Below the pieces are notes generated by a model, which saw nothing but the letters and a program-made list of their open reading frames with translations, was not told the DNA's origin and did no database searches. The position numbers and the translations under genes were made by a program. A stretch of DNA of 46,579 nt from contig JAFZSO010000011.1 in NCBI GenBank assembly GCA_017619355.1, positions 1 through 46,579 of the forward strand, written 5' to 3'. The DNA is from Muribaculaceae bacterium. Its GTDB lineage: Bacteria; Bacteroidota; Bacteroidia; Bacteroidales; Muribaculaceae. The stretch's first letter is position 1; every line of letters begins with the position of its first letter. Positions 13,674 through 23,294 of this stretch are shown here, in pieces.

Positions 13674-15371
13674 TCAATCGGCGGTGAGTTTACGGTAGCG
13701 GATGCGTGTAGGTTCTTCCTTGCCCAGGCGCTTGAGCTTGTTCTCCTCATAGTCGGAGTATGACCCTTCGAAGAAGAACACATTCGAATCGCCCTCGAAA
13801 GCGAGGATGTGGGTGCAGATGCGGTCGAGGAACCAGCGGTCGTGACTGATGACCACGGCGCATCCCGCAAAGTCGTCGAGACCTTCCTCGAGGGCGCGCA
13901 GGGTGTTTACATCGATGTCGTTGGTCGGCTCGTCGAGCAAGAGCACATTGCCCTCCTCCTTGAGCGCCAGCGCCAGTTGCAGGCGGTTGCGTTCACCGCC
14001 CGAGAGCACACCGCACTTCTTCTGCTGGTCAACGCCCGTGAAATTGAAGCGCGACAAGTAGGCGCGGGCATTCACATCGCGGCCGCCCATGCGCAGCAGT
14101 TCCACACCGCCCGAAATCACCTCATAGACGGTCTTGTCGGGGTCGATGCTGGTGTGCTGCTGGTCCACATACACCGCCTTGACGGTCTCCCCTACCTCAA
14201 AGGTACCACCGTCGGGCTGCTCCAGGCCCATGATGAGGCGGAACAGCGTGGTCTTGCCAGCACCGTTAGGACCAATCACGCCCACAATGCCGTTAGGCGG
14301 AAGCATGAAGTTGAGGTCGTCGAAAAGCAGTTTGTCGCCAAAGGCCTTCGCCACATGGTGCGCCTCAATCACCTTGTTGCCCAGTCGTGGACCGTTGGGG
14401 ATGAATATCTCGAGTTTCTCTTCCTTTTCCTTCACCGTCTCGTTGAGCAGGCGGTCGTAGCTGTTGAGCCTTGCCTTGCCCTTGGCCTGACGGGCCTTGG
14501 GGGCCATGCGCACCCACTCGAGCTCTCGCTGCAGGGTCTTCTGCCGCTTGCTCTCGGTCTTCTCCTCCTGTGCCAGTCGCTGCGTCTTCTGCTCAAGCCA
14601 ACTGCTGTAGTTGCCGCGCCAGGGGATTCCCTCGCCACGGTCGAGCTCCAGAATCCAGCCTGCCACATGGTCGAGGAAGTAGCGGTCGTGCGTGACGGCA
14701 ATGACAGTGCCCTCATATTGCTGCAGATGCTGCTCGAGCCAGTCAATGGACTCGGCATCGAGGTGGTTGGTTGGCTCGTCGAGCAGCAGCACATCGGGTT
14801 TCTGGAGTAGCAATCGGCACAATGCCACACGGCGACGCTCGCCACCGCTCAGGTGCTCGGTGAGCTGGTCGGGATCAGGGCAACGCAGGGCATCCATCGC
14901 GCGCTCGAGACGGCTGTCGAGGTTCCAGGCATCGGTAGCATCGATGATATCCTGCAGTTCGCCTTGACGGGCAAATAGCTCGTTCATTTTGTCAGGGTCC
15001 TCGTAGTACTCGGGCAAACCGAACTTCTGGTTGATTTCCTCATATTCCTTGAGGGCATCTACCACTTGCTGCACACCTTCCTGCACCACCTCGCGCACCG
15101 TCTTGGTGGGGTCGAGCTGAGGGTCCTGGGGCAGATAACCCACCGTGTAGCCGGGTGCGAACACCACCTCGCCCTGATAGCGGGTCTCAATGCCGGCAAT
15201 GATTTTCATAAGCGTGGATTTACCGGAACCGTTCAGACCGATAATGCCTATTTTCGCACCATAGAAGAAGGAGAGATAGATGTTCTTGAGCACCTGTTTC
15301 TGATTCTGCTCGATGATTTTGCTCACACCCACCATCGAGAAGATGATTTTTTTGTCGTCGACTGTAGCCAT
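13674..15371 (-). CDS. ettA: Energy-dependent translational throttle protein EttA (ABC-F)
   Basis: Two ATPase domains on one chain with no membrane part. First: Walker A GLNGSGKS (residues 45-52), signature LSGGE (174-178), Walker B LLLDEPTNHLD (195-205). Second: GPNGAGKT, LSGGERNR and LLLDEPTNDID. The linker between them (ELEWVRMAPKARQAKGKARL) is the arm motif that defines EttA among ABC-F factors. EttA binds the ribosomal E site and gates the first elongation step by ATP/ADP ratio. Length (565) is normal. The promoter at 15441..15411 is clear. Confidence 0.95.
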   Translation of the reverse strand: MATVDDKKIIFSMVGVSKIIEQNQKQVLKNIYLSFFYGAKIGIIGLNGSGKSTLMKIIAGIETRYQGEVVFAPGYTVGYLPQDPQLDPTKTVREVVQEGVQQVVDALKEYEEINQKFGLPEYYEDPDKMNELFARQGELQDIIDATDAWNLDSRLERAMDALRCPDPDQLTEHLSGGERRRVALCRLLLQKPDVLLLDEPTNHLDAESIDWLEQHLQQYEGTVIAVTHDRYFLDHVAGWILELDRGEGIPWRGNYSSWLEQKTQRLAQEEKTESKRQKTLQRELEWVRMAPKARQAKGKARLNSYDRLLNETVKEKEEKLEIFIPNGPRLGNKVIEAHHVAKAFGDKLLFDDLNFMLPPNGIVGVIGPNGAGKTTLFRLIMGLEQPDGGTFEVGETVKAVYVDQQHTSIDPDKTVYEVISGGVELLRMGGRDVNARAYLSRFNFTGVDQQKKCGVLSGGERNRLQLALALKEEGNVLLLDEPTNDIDVNTLRALEEGLDDFAGCAVVISHDRWFLDRICTHILAFEGDSNVFFFEGSYSDYEENKLKRLGKEEPTRIRYRKLTAD

Positions 15372-15410
15372 ATTTGAAAAAAGTATTAGTCAGTTAAAAA
15401 AGCGAATTCA

Positions 15411-15441
15411 CAAAGTTAATCAAAAAACGGGAAATATGCAA
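15411..15441 (-). promoter_or_regulatory. ettA promoter
   Basis: TTG at 15441..15439, 20 bases, TAACTTTG at 15418..15411, about 35 bases before the start codon. Confidence 0.75.
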
Positions 15442-15548
15442 GCGCGGGAGGTATCGGTTGCGTGGCAAAAGACAAAAAAACAGAGCTAAATAGCTCCAAC
15501 TCAAAAATTATCCTTACCTTTGTGTTCTAATCATCAATAAAACACATT

Positions 15549-16634
15549 ATGAAGCAATTCAAACATTATTTTATATGCTTAATGGTTGCCTGTGCGTTCA
15601 ATGGCTATGCACAGACAATTCGAGTGATTGATGCCGATGGCGATCCCGTGCCTTATGTAGCAGTGACCACTGAGCAGGGCAAATTGGTTGGGACTACTGA
15701 CATCAATGGCGTTTTTGAGAACACAACGGAGAACACGGTCTTGTGCCTGTCACAAGTGGCTTATAAACCGCTCACCATAAATCTTGCCGAAGTGGTTGAT
15801 GGTGTGGTTACCATGGAAGATGCTGATTATGTTCTTCCCGATGTGGTTGTCAAGCCCAAAGAACTGCTATATGTGCAGACCTACTATCGTGTGACCTACA
15901 TCGATGAGGAAGGTCCCATCTACTACAGGGCTGGAATTATTGACAACACCTACGAGTTCGCTAAGGAAAAAATAGACATCAAAGAAAAAAGCATCTCGGC
16001 AGCCCAAAGCGGTTTGCTTAAATTCACTCTCAATTCACTTGCAGGACACCTGATAAAAAACCGATGCAAGTTGCACAAACAATCTGTTTACCAGCTTGTT
16101 AATAGTAATGACGGGAAATGGGCCAAAGTGAATGTTGCCACCGATTCTACAGGCCGGCAAGTAATCAGCGACTCCGTATCGGTATTGGGATATATCGATG
16201 AGGAAAACGGTACACGCACTGTATCGTTCAACGAATGGCTGTTTCACAAGCATCTTGATATAGCCAACGAGCAGAAAGAGAAGAAGAAAGAGAAAAAGCA
16301 AGCCGAGCTTGATGCCCAGGAGCAAAATAGTGAGCATAGTTATTTTGAAGTCTACCGCATAGACGAAAACGGCAAATCGACGATAGGCGATTTCGTGATG
16401 CAGCAGTCGCTCGACATAGGTGTATTCAAACGCACAAAGAAGAGATACATCCTTATCATCGAATCGTTTGCCACCGAAACGGCTTATATCGACAAGAAGG
16501 AGTTTAAGCAGACCCGCAAAGACAACGATGTGGATAAGAGCTATGACGACCTGCTGCGCTATGAGAAGAATCACAACATTCCACCGCTTGCTCCACACTT
16601 GAAAGCGCAAATTGACAAATTGTTCGTGAAATAA
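15549..16634 (+). CDS. Secreted protein with carboxypeptidase regulatory-like domain (361 aa)
   Basis: Signal peptide (MKQFKHYFICLMVACAFNGY, cleavage near AQ at 21-22), then a CarboxypepD_reg-like beta-sandwich (IRVIDADGDPVPYVAVTTEQ, GTTDINGVFEN, LCLSQVAYKPLTI). The rest is a mixed domain without a recognised family, with a Lys/Glu-rich helix near residue 245. Such proteins sit in the periplasm or at the outer membrane of Bacteroidota and have no enzyme site of their own. A TACCTTTG -7 box lies at 15515-15522. Monocistronic. Confidence 0.75.
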   Translation: MKQFKHYFICLMVACAFNGYAQTIRVIDADGDPVPYVAVTTEQGKLVGTTDINGVFENTTENTVLCLSQVAYKPLTINLAEVVDGVVTMEDADYVLPDVVVKPKELLYVQTYYRVTYIDEEGPIYYRAGIIDNTYEFAKEKIDIKEKSISAAQSGLLKFTLNSLAGHLIKNRCKLHKQSVYQLVNSNDGKWAKVNVATDSTGRQVISDSVSVLGYIDEENGTRTVSFNEWLFHKHLDIANEQKEKKKEKKQAELDAQEQNSEHSYFEVYRIDENGKSTIGDFVMQQSLDIGVFKRTKKRYILIIESFATETAYIDKKEFKQTRKDNDVDKSYDDLLRYEKNHNIPPLAPHLKAQIDKLFVK

Positions 16635-16723
16635 TAATCATCATGCCGGCGGCACCTCACCAATGCTCATAAATATTGCATTGAATTCGGTTTGCACAAT
16701 GGTTCGCTTCGCTCGGTTAGGAA

Positions 16724-17131
16724 ATGAAGATTACAGAAATATGGTTTGATGCCGATTATATTTACGGCAAAGACGAGACGGGAGCAGTCCTTCGCCAGTC
16801 ATTGCTATGGTACCCACGATTGCGTGCAGCAACTGACGAACAGCGCAATGATTATCGCATCGGATTGGGCGGCATACATTGGCGCAACATTGATGAGGAC
16901 ATCAGTTTTGAGAGTTTCAAATATGATGATGCTGAACCGTCGGCGTTGCAGAGGTTTTTCCTTACTCACAAGGAAATTAATGTCGCAGAGTTTGCACGGT
17001 CATTAGGCATGAACGCCACCTTACTCAGAAATTATATAAATGGCTTCAAAAAGCCTTCAGCAGAACGAGAGCAAACAATCCTTGCCCATATTCATAAATT
17101 AGGCAAGGAAATGGTCGCTGCAGTTTTCTGA
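16724..17131 (+). CDS. DUF2442 protein with C-terminal HTH (135 aa)
   Basis: Residues 1-65 match DUF2442 (MKITEIWFDADYIYGKDETG, SLLWYPRLRAATDEQRNDY, IHWRNIDEDISFESF). Residues 70-130 are an HTH (INVAEFARSLGMNATLLRNY, IHKLGKEM). DUF2442 is usually paired with a DUF4160 protein in a toxin-antitoxin-like unit; no intact DUF4160 is present upstream, where only 89 bases separate it from the previous stop. It could be an orphan antitoxin. The HTH is close to that of HicB at 3994-4392. Confidence 0.8.
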   Translation: MKITEIWFDADYIYGKDETGAVLRQSLLWYPRLRAATDEQRNDYRIGLGGIHWRNIDEDISFESFKYDDAEPSALQRFFLTHKEINVAEFARSLGMNATLLRNYINGFKKPSAEREQTILAHIHKLGKEMVAAVF

Positions 17132-17259
17132 ATCCTATCCAATCGGGCAAGATGCTCTGTTTATTTTTTTTCGTTTAAAAGTCACTTGGAAGCGAAACAA
17201 AACATTTAGAAATATATCGCATTTTTGCACTGAACTGTACAGTTAAATTAATCATGATT

Positions 17260-17889
17260 ATGAAAAAGAGTATAATCTCCGCAATATTGATAATTCTGCT
17301 TTTTTCATGTAACCGAGCAGTTAAAGAAGCTCCATCAACAACTGCCACATCGGATAATGCTGCCCAAACGGAAATCGTATCCGTTTTTTACGACACCATT
17401 AGATTCCCAGATGAGGCTTCGTATGTTGTTAAATATGAACAAATAGGAGACAAAAGCGTCTCAAAAGGAGTGATTGTCAAGTATCTTGATAACGATGGCA
17501 ACGAAATATCCCAAGATGATCCTCGTTGTAATACAACTCATAAACAAGGTGGATATGGTTATGTTGTCAAAGATGGCGATTCCATTTTCTATGATGCAGA
17601 AACTCTTCCAATATATCCAGGTGGCAAAAACGAAATGGAATCCTTTATCAAAAGAAACATTGTTTATCCCTATGATGAGAAACACAACCATCCTACTGGA
17701 AGGGTCGTGATACAATGTCAGATAAAAAAGGACGGCTCAATCGGTATCGTGAGAGTATGCCGCTCAATTGACCCTAAACTGGATGCTGAGGCAATCAGGA
17801 TCGTAAAGTCTTTACCGCGTTTCACACCCGCAACAATACAAGGTAAAAATGTGGGTTGTTGGTTAACTTTAGTGGTGCCGTTCCAATAA
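17260..17889 (+). CDS. Lipoprotein with TonB C-terminal domain (209 aa)
   Basis: Signal peptide with lipobox (MKKSIISAILIILLFSCN, Cys at residue 17). The C-terminal 95 residues are a TonB_C fold: YPGGKNEMESFIKRNIVYP, GRVVIQCQIKKDGSIGIVRV and AEAIRIVKSLPRFTPA. It lacks the TonB membrane helix and Pro-rich arm, so it is not a true energiser; such lipidated TonB_C proteins are common in Bacteroidales and of unknown role. The start at 17260 gives a normal lipoprotein signal; ATG 17254 adds two residues. Confidence 0.78.
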   Translation: MKKSIISAILIILLFSCNRAVKEAPSTTATSDNAAQTEIVSVFYDTIRFPDEASYVVKYEQIGDKSVSKGVIVKYLDNDGNEISQDDPRCNTTHKQGGYGYVVKDGDSIFYDAETLPIYPGGKNEMESFIKRNIVYPYDEKHNHPTGRVVIQCQIKKDGSIGIVRVCRSIDPKLDAEAIRIVKSLPRFTPATIQGKNVGCWLTLVVPFQ

Positions 17890-17970
17890 TTGATGGTGTC
17901 TTTTAACTGCACAAGCAGTGCTCTTTAAAATTTAATTCCAGCATAAATAAAGGGATTATAAGCAACAGTA

Positions 17971-18002
17971 TTTGTTTTTTTGTGAAGAAAAGTTTATCTT
18001 TG
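17971..18002 (+). promoter_or_regulatory. Promoter of the Sel1/propeller pair
   Basis: TTTG at 17971-17974, 20 bases, TATCTTTG at 17995-18002, about 34 bases before the start at 18043. Confidence 0.75.
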
Positions 18003-18042
18003 AGCACTATTAATGAATCATTGAATCAATAACTATCCCATT

Positions 18043-18942
18043 ATGAAACACCTCATTATTTTTGCAACAATCCTCATCAGCATTTTTACTGCTCAAGCTC
18101 AGACGGCCGAGGACATTCAGCAGATTCAGATTGAAGCCCAAAGTGGCGATAATGTTGCCCTCATGAAATTAGGAATGCTCTATCAATTGGGGCGTGGCGT
18201 TGAGCAGAATATGGAGAAAGGATTCGAATACATCAAGCAAGCCGCTGAACAAGGCAATCCCGATGCCTTCAGTTTGCTGTCGATGTGCTATTTCAATGGC
18301 TGGGGAACTAAAAAAGACACCTCTAAAGCTGTTCAAGTGCTAAACACGCTGAAAGAGGGTATGCCACCATCTATTCAACAAGAGATTGATAACACCATAG
18401 CCACTATCAACGAAGGCGACACGCTAAACGCCTATGAATTTCAATTCCGCCTCTTGCCCATCCGCCTGAAAGAATACGAGCTGGGCACCATAGATGCTGA
18501 GGAACTGATTGATATGACAATGATTCGGTTCGAACTTGGTTCGCTTTATATCAGCCACTATGAGTGCGACATCGATTCGGTTTCAATCAGGACCCATCAT
18601 GTGAACGACACCCTCGATGTGCATGTGATTCGCATGCCTGACCCCAGCAGACCTCCCTTGTGCAAGTTTGCTGCTTTTGCCATCGATACCAAAAACAACA
18701 AAGGTCAATACTTCACGCTCGAAAAAACATTCCAAATGTTCAGTTCTCAACCCTGGGAATATATTTTGGGAGGCATAGGAATATCTGATGATGAAAAGAA
18801 TGATGATGCCACACTGACCACAGATTCAGATTCAGAATCTGACCCCTTTGTCCATTACAACTACGGGTGGTTTACTGAATCTCCGACCGAACAAAACTTT
18901 GTGAAGTCCATCACAAAATTCATGTCACCAAACGGTCTTTAA
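18043..18942 (+). CDS. Secreted Sel1-repeat protein (299 aa)
   Basis: Signal peptide (MKHLIIFATILISIFTAQAQ). Residues 35-110 hold two Sel1-type helical repeats (ALMKLGMLYQLGRGVEQNME, DAFSLLSMCYFNGWGTKKD), which form a scaffold for protein contacts. The C-terminal 170 residues are beta-rich and unassigned, with an acidic DSDSESD patch near residue 263. The next gene starts 11 bases after the stop, so the two secreted proteins are co-transcribed. Confidence 0.78.
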   Translation: MKHLIIFATILISIFTAQAQTAEDIQQIQIEAQSGDNVALMKLGMLYQLGRGVEQNMEKGFEYIKQAAEQGNPDAFSLLSMCYFNGWGTKKDTSKAVQVLNTLKEGMPPSIQQEIDNTIATINEGDTLNAYEFQFRLLPIRLKEYELGTIDAEELIDMTMIRFELGSLYISHYECDIDSVSIRTHHVNDTLDVHVIRMPDPSRPPLCKFAAFAIDTKNNKGQYFTLEKTFQMFSSQPWEYILGGIGISDDEKNDDATLTTDSDSESDPFVHYNYGWFTESPTEQNFVKSITKFMSPNGL

Positions 18943-18953
18943 AAAACCTTAGC

Positions 18954-21017
18954 ATGAAGCGAACTATTTTTACTACTCTCCTGTGCCTTACTGTGCTTAG
19001 CGTTTACGCTCAGCTTAGTGACTGGCAGAACCTGACGAACAAGGACCGTGTGTGGCGCATTATCCATGACGAGAGTTTTCTATATGTTGGCACTATAGGC
19101 GGAGGCATCGTCAAGATTGACAAAGAGAGTGGCGAACAGACCGTTCTTTCCCGGGCCGACCGCAGCATGACGGACAACTCGATAAGCGATATGGCCCTGC
19201 ACAATGAGGAATTATGGGTTGGCACGGAGTACTATGGGCTGGCAAAGCTTGCCGACGGCAACATCGAGAAGTTTGACATGAGAAATGCGGGTTTTCTCAA
19301 TAACCAGCATCTCAGCGGTTTCTATTTTGAAAACGATGACAGCATGCTAATGGGAGGAATAGGATACTTGTATGAATTTGACGGGAAACAAGTTACAGCT
19401 GTTTATGATATCAACATACTTAGTCCCTATGCTTATGTGAACAGCATCAAGGCCGATTCAAAAGGTCGTATTTGGGTGGGATGCTATGATGCAATGAACA
19501 GGGCAACGCTTTGTATCTTCACCTCCGAAGGATTAGTGCCTGTCACCCACCCATACAGAAGCATCAATCGGATAGAAATTGGTGCTGACGACTGCTTGTG
19601 GATGGCATCAGAAAGGGGACTCATCAAATACGACGGCACCAACTTTACCGCTTACACGCCCGACAATTCTGACCTGCCCGAATCAATCCTTTATGATGTA
19701 ATGGCCGATGATGAGGGCAATTTGTGGATGGTGAGCAACAACTACCTGACGAAGTTCGACGGCACCCATTTCGTAAGCTATCGTTACCCGTCGCACTCTG
19801 ATATAGACTTCCTGCTGTGTGTGGATGTTGACGGAAACGATGTGTATGTGGGTTCGCGCACTCAAGGCCTGTTCCGTCTGACAGCCGACGGGCTGATGAA
19901 TATTCCTCTTATTGACAACAAACTCATCGACAACTCGTTTACGCTGTCCACTGGCAGTCTCGACCGCGACGGCATCTTCTACGGAGCCACAATAAATGGC
20001 TTGCAGACCTACAACATGGAGACAGGCGAGGCCACCTTGACGCCCATGCCGCAGACGGCACAGACTGAGACCGATGGCGACGGCGATGTCTGGGTCAGAT
20101 GGCACTGGTTCTCACCCGACACCTGCCTGATGGAAATCACGCCAACCGCGACGAATGTCTATCTGAAGAGTGATTACCCCTTCAGTGACATCGATATGAC
20201 TCAAATCAAGTTTGACCAGCACAACCGTTTGTGGCTGGCCACCAACAAGGGCATCTACTGCCGAGACGGGCAGACTTGGACCGCTTATAACAAGGACAAT
20301 TCCGGCTTGTCGTTCAACTATGTCACTTGCCTTGCCTTTGACAGCAACGACCGCGTGTGGTGCGGCACCCACGGCGGCGGGCTCTTCCTTTTCGATGGCA
20401 ACTACTGGACGCAATACACCACCAAGAACTCCCCGCTGCCCTCTGATTATGTGGGTTTCGTGGCCGTGGATAACGACAACATTCTATGGATGAACTGCCG
20501 TGACCCGCGATACCCCGATGATTATGGACTGGAATACGGTTTCGGGCTCACACGCTACGATGGAACGAACTGGACCACCTACAACCGCAGTAACTCTCCA
20601 ATTCCCAGCAATTGCCTGTATGAAATCAAAATCGATGCCCGCAACAACAAATGGCTGGCCACCGCAGGCGATGTGGGCCTCGTCAGCTTCAACGGCAGCG
20701 ACTGGCACACCTACAATGTTGACAACTCCGGCATTGCCCTCAACGAAGTCATCAGAATCTCCCTGGATGACAAGCGCGACCTCATCTGGCTCACTCATTA
20801 CACTGGCAGCGGTCTCTCTGTAGCCAAGTTAAACTGCCTGCTTTCTGGAGATGTGAACGGTGATGGCCGTGTGAATGTGAGCGATGTGACCGCCCTTGTC
20901 AACATGATTTTAGGCGTCACCACCATGAATAAGGAGCGTGCCGATGTGAACGGCGACAACAAAGTGAATGTAAGTGATGTCACTGCCCTCATCAACATCA
21001 TCCTCGGCATCATTTAA
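18954..21017 (+). CDS. Secreted two-component-type beta-propeller with C-terminal dockerin (687 aa)
   Basis: Signal peptide (MKRTIFTTLLCLTVLSVYAQ). Many Reg_prop-type blades follow (W-G-T--GL pattern, as in LWVGTEYYGLAKL, LWMASERGLIKYDG, VWCGTHGGGLFLFDG), with FDG-T-YT/N-SPLPS loops repeated. The last 65 residues are a dockerin type I pair: GDVNGDGRVNVSDVTALVNM and ADVNGDNKVNVSDVTALINI, both with intact Ca2+ loop Asp/Asn residues. Unlike hybrid two-component systems there is no membrane helix, kinase or regulator. Extracellular or surface location is likely. Dockerin-like tails in Bacteroidales often occur without cellulosomes. Confidence 0.85.
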   Translation: MKRTIFTTLLCLTVLSVYAQLSDWQNLTNKDRVWRIIHDESFLYVGTIGGGIVKIDKESGEQTVLSRADRSMTDNSISDMALHNEELWVGTEYYGLAKLADGNIEKFDMRNAGFLNNQHLSGFYFENDDSMLMGGIGYLYEFDGKQVTAVYDINILSPYAYVNSIKADSKGRIWVGCYDAMNRATLCIFTSEGLVPVTHPYRSINRIEIGADDCLWMASERGLIKYDGTNFTAYTPDNSDLPESILYDVMADDEGNLWMVSNNYLTKFDGTHFVSYRYPSHSDIDFLLCVDVDGNDVYVGSRTQGLFRLTADGLMNIPLIDNKLIDNSFTLSTGSLDRDGIFYGATINGLQTYNMETGEATLTPMPQTAQTETDGDGDVWVRWHWFSPDTCLMEITPTATNVYLKSDYPFSDIDMTQIKFDQHNRLWLATNKGIYCRDGQTWTAYNKDNSGLSFNYVTCLAFDSNDRVWCGTHGGGLFLFDGNYWTQYTTKNSPLPSDYVGFVAVDNDNILWMNCRDPRYPDDYGLEYGFGLTRYDGTNWTTYNRSNSPIPSNCLYEIKIDARNNKWLATAGDVGLVSFNGSDWHTYNVDNSGIALNEVIRISLDDKRDLIWLTHYTGSGLSVAKLNCLLSGDVNGDGRVNVSDVTALVNMILGVTTMNKERADVNGDNKVNVSDVTALINIILGII

Positions 21018-21176
21018 ACACTGCACGGCTTTTGGGGGAGGAAAGAATGTGCGAAAAAGCGAAAAAAAGGCACTATTGAGATTTTTTAAATAAAAGATAG
21101 AATAGAATAAGGGATTTATGTTTATATTTGTAGTTTGAATTAAAATAACGCACAAGAAACGAGGCAAAAGAAGGCA

Positions 21177-21953
21177 ATGAAATCAGACAGTTTGATCATT
21201 ATCCCGACCTATAACGAGAAGGAGAATATCAGCAACATCATCCATGTGATCCTGGGCATCGAGGAGCACCAGTTTGATGTGCTGGTGATAGACGACAACA
21301 GCCCCGACGGCACGGGTGCCATTGTAGATGGCATCATCGCCGAGGAACCTGAGCGGGTGCACATCATCAAGCGCAGCGGCAAGCTGGGCCTGGGCACTGC
21401 CTACATTGAGGGTTTCAAGTGGGCACTGGCGCATGACTATGCCTATATTATAGAGATGGATGCCGACTTCTCACACCGCCCAGAAGACCTGATTCCGCTG
21501 CAGCGCGCCTGTGGCGAAGAGGGTGCCGATGTGAGCATCGGTTCGCGTTACCTGACAGGGCTGAATGTGGTGAATTGGCCACTGGGGCGCATCCTGATGA
21601 GCTACTTTGCCTCGAAATATGTGCGGTTCATCACGCGCATGAAAATCAACGACACCACAGCCGGTTTTGTGTGCTACAAGCGTGAAGTGCTCGATGCCAT
21701 GCACTTTGATATGATCAAGTTCAAGGGCTATGCCTTCCAGATAGAGATGAAATTCACCGCCTACAAGATGGGCTTCAAACTCGTGGAAGTGCCCATCGTG
21801 TTTGTGAACCGAGAGTTAGGCACGAGCAAGATGAGCGGCGGCATCTTCAGCGAGGCACTGTTTGGTGTGATTAAGCTGAAGTGGAGTTCGTGGTTCAACA
21901 AAAAGAAATTCACACGCCGCACATCCAGCGAAACATCAACTGAACAGGCATGA
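21177..21953 (+). CDS. Polyprenol-phosphate mannosyltransferase-like GT2 enzyme
   Basis: GT2 family glycosyltransferase of the DPM1 branch: IIIPTYNEKENISNII at residues 7-22, the nucleotide site DDNSPDGTG at about 40-48, and the metal/catalytic DADFSH near residue 98. It lacks the C-terminal membrane domain of some relatives, as in short bacterial forms. It would move mannose or a similar sugar from GDP-sugar to a polyprenyl phosphate for envelope glycans. The stop overlaps the next ATG by four bases, so pyrC is coupled to it. A TATATTTG -7 box lies at 21123-21130. Confidence 0.88.
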   Translation: MKSDSLIIIPTYNEKENISNIIHVILGIEEHQFDVLVIDDNSPDGTGAIVDGIIAEEPERVHIIKRSGKLGLGTAYIEGFKWALAHDYAYIIEMDADFSHRPEDLIPLQRACGEEGADVSIGSRYLTGLNVVNWPLGRILMSYFASKYVRFITRMKINDTTAGFVCYKREVLDAMHFDMIKFKGYAFQIEMKFTAYKMGFKLVEVPIVFVNRELGTSKMSGGIFSEALFGVIKLKWSSWFNKKKFTRRTSSETSTEQA

Positions 21954-23293
21954 AAGTCGTCTACAACGGAGACATTGTGAATGAAGGCCAGCGCTTTCAG
22001 GGTTATGTGGTGACCGAAGGCGAGGTGATTGATGCGGTGTACCACGGCATACCCCCTGCCGAGCTGCTCGTCAGGGCCCAAGAGACCATAGATGCCGAGG
22101 GCGGGCTGATTGTGCCCGGCGTGATCGACGACCATGTGCACTTTCGCGACCCTGGACTCACACACAAAGCCGATATGGCGAGCGAGAGCCGCGCTGCAGT
22201 GGCCGGTGGTGTGACCTCGTTTATGGACATGCCCAACACCGTTCCCAACACGACGACACTGGAGACACTGGAGGCCAAATATGCCCATGCCGCTCAAGTG
22301 AGCGCCGCCAACTACAGCTTCTACATAGGCGCTACCAACGACAACCTTGCCACCCTTCAGGCGGTGGACTACCGCCGCGTGTGCGGTGTGAAGGCATTCC
22401 TGGGTTCATCGACAGGCGGCATGCTGCTGAGCGACCCCAATGCCATGCGCCGCGTGTTCAGCATGCCCAACACACTCATTGCCATTCACAGTGAAGACGA
22501 AGACATCATACGCGCCAACCGAGCCCGCTATGTGGCGGCACACGGCGAGAATCTGTCGCTGCGCTACCACGAACTGATACGCAATCGCGAAGCCTGCTAT
22601 GCCTGCACCGAACGGGCTGTGCACCTGGCTCAGGAATGCGGCACCCGCCTGCACATACTGCATGTGAGCACTGCCGACGAACTGGCCTTGCTCAAGCATG
22701 CTCCGCTGGGCGAGAAACGCATCACCGCCGAAGCCTGTGTGGCTCACCTGACTTTCAACAACGGCGACTATGAACGGCTGGGCAACCGCATCAAGTGCAA
22801 CCCCGCAGTGAAAAGCAGTGGCGACCAGCAAGCACTGCAGCGTGCCGTGCAAGAGAATCTGATTGATGTGATAGGCACCGACCATGCCCCTCATCTGCTG
22901 AGTGAGAAGCTTGGAGGATGCCTGCAGGCCGCTTCGGGCATGCCGCTGGTTCAGTTCTCGCTGGTAGTGATGCTGGAACATGCACGCCGAGGCATTTTCA
23001 AGACCGAAACGGTGATTGAGAAGATGTGCCACGCCCCTGCCCTGCTCTACGGGATTGAGCGGCGAGGCTATCTGCGACGAGGCTATCAGGCCGACATTGC
23101 CGTGATTGTACCCAATCGAAGCGGTCACACGATTACCGATGGCGATGTGCTATCGAAATGTGGCTGGACACCGCTCGAGGGCTTCACGGTGCACCATCAT
23201 GTGAAAGCCACGCTGGTGAACGGGCACACCGCCTACCTGAATGGCCGCCTGAACGACCGCACCCACGGGCAACGACTAACCTTTAGACGCTGA
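21950..23293 (+). CDS. pyrC: Dihydroorotase
   Basis: Cyclises carbamoyl-aspartate to dihydroorotate in pyrimidine synthesis. The amidohydrolase metal site is complete: DHVHFRDPG (residues 61-69), the KAFLGSSTG segment with the expected carboxylated Lys near 148, HILHVSTA and GTDHAPH. Length (447) and DHVHFRDPG match the type I dihydroorotases of Bacteroidales. It is coupled to the GT2 gene upstream and followed after one base by the Ca2+ ATPase gene, so three unrelated housekeeping functions share one mRNA. Confidence 0.93.
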   Translation: MKVVYNGDIVNEGQRFQGYVVTEGEVIDAVYHGIPPAELLVRAQETIDAEGGLIVPGVIDDHVHFRDPGLTHKADMASESRAAVAGGVTSFMDMPNTVPNTTTLETLEAKYAHAAQVSAANYSFYIGATNDNLATLQAVDYRRVCGVKAFLGSSTGGMLLSDPNAMRRVFSMPNTLIAIHSEDEDIIRANRARYVAAHGENLSLRYHELIRNREACYACTERAVHLAQECGTRLHILHVSTADELALLKHAPLGEKRITAEACVAHLTFNNGDYERLGNRIKCNPAVKSSGDQQALQRAVQENLIDVIGTDHAPHLLSEKLGGCLQAASGMPLVQFSLVVMLEHARRGIFKTETVIEKMCHAPALLYGIERRGYLRRGYQADIAVIVPNRSGHTITDGDVLSKCGWTPLEGFTVHHHVKATLVNGHTAYLNGRLNDRTHGQRLTFRR

Positions 23294-23294
23294 C

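Noticed and set aside
13809-14810. 333-residue plus-strand open frame opposite ettA
   Set aside because: Antisense shadow of ettA; His- and Val-rich, without family signs.
16635-16723. Remnant of a DUF4160 partner gene before the DUF2442 gene
   Set aside because: The 89 bases give no convincing match to DUF4160 in any frame.
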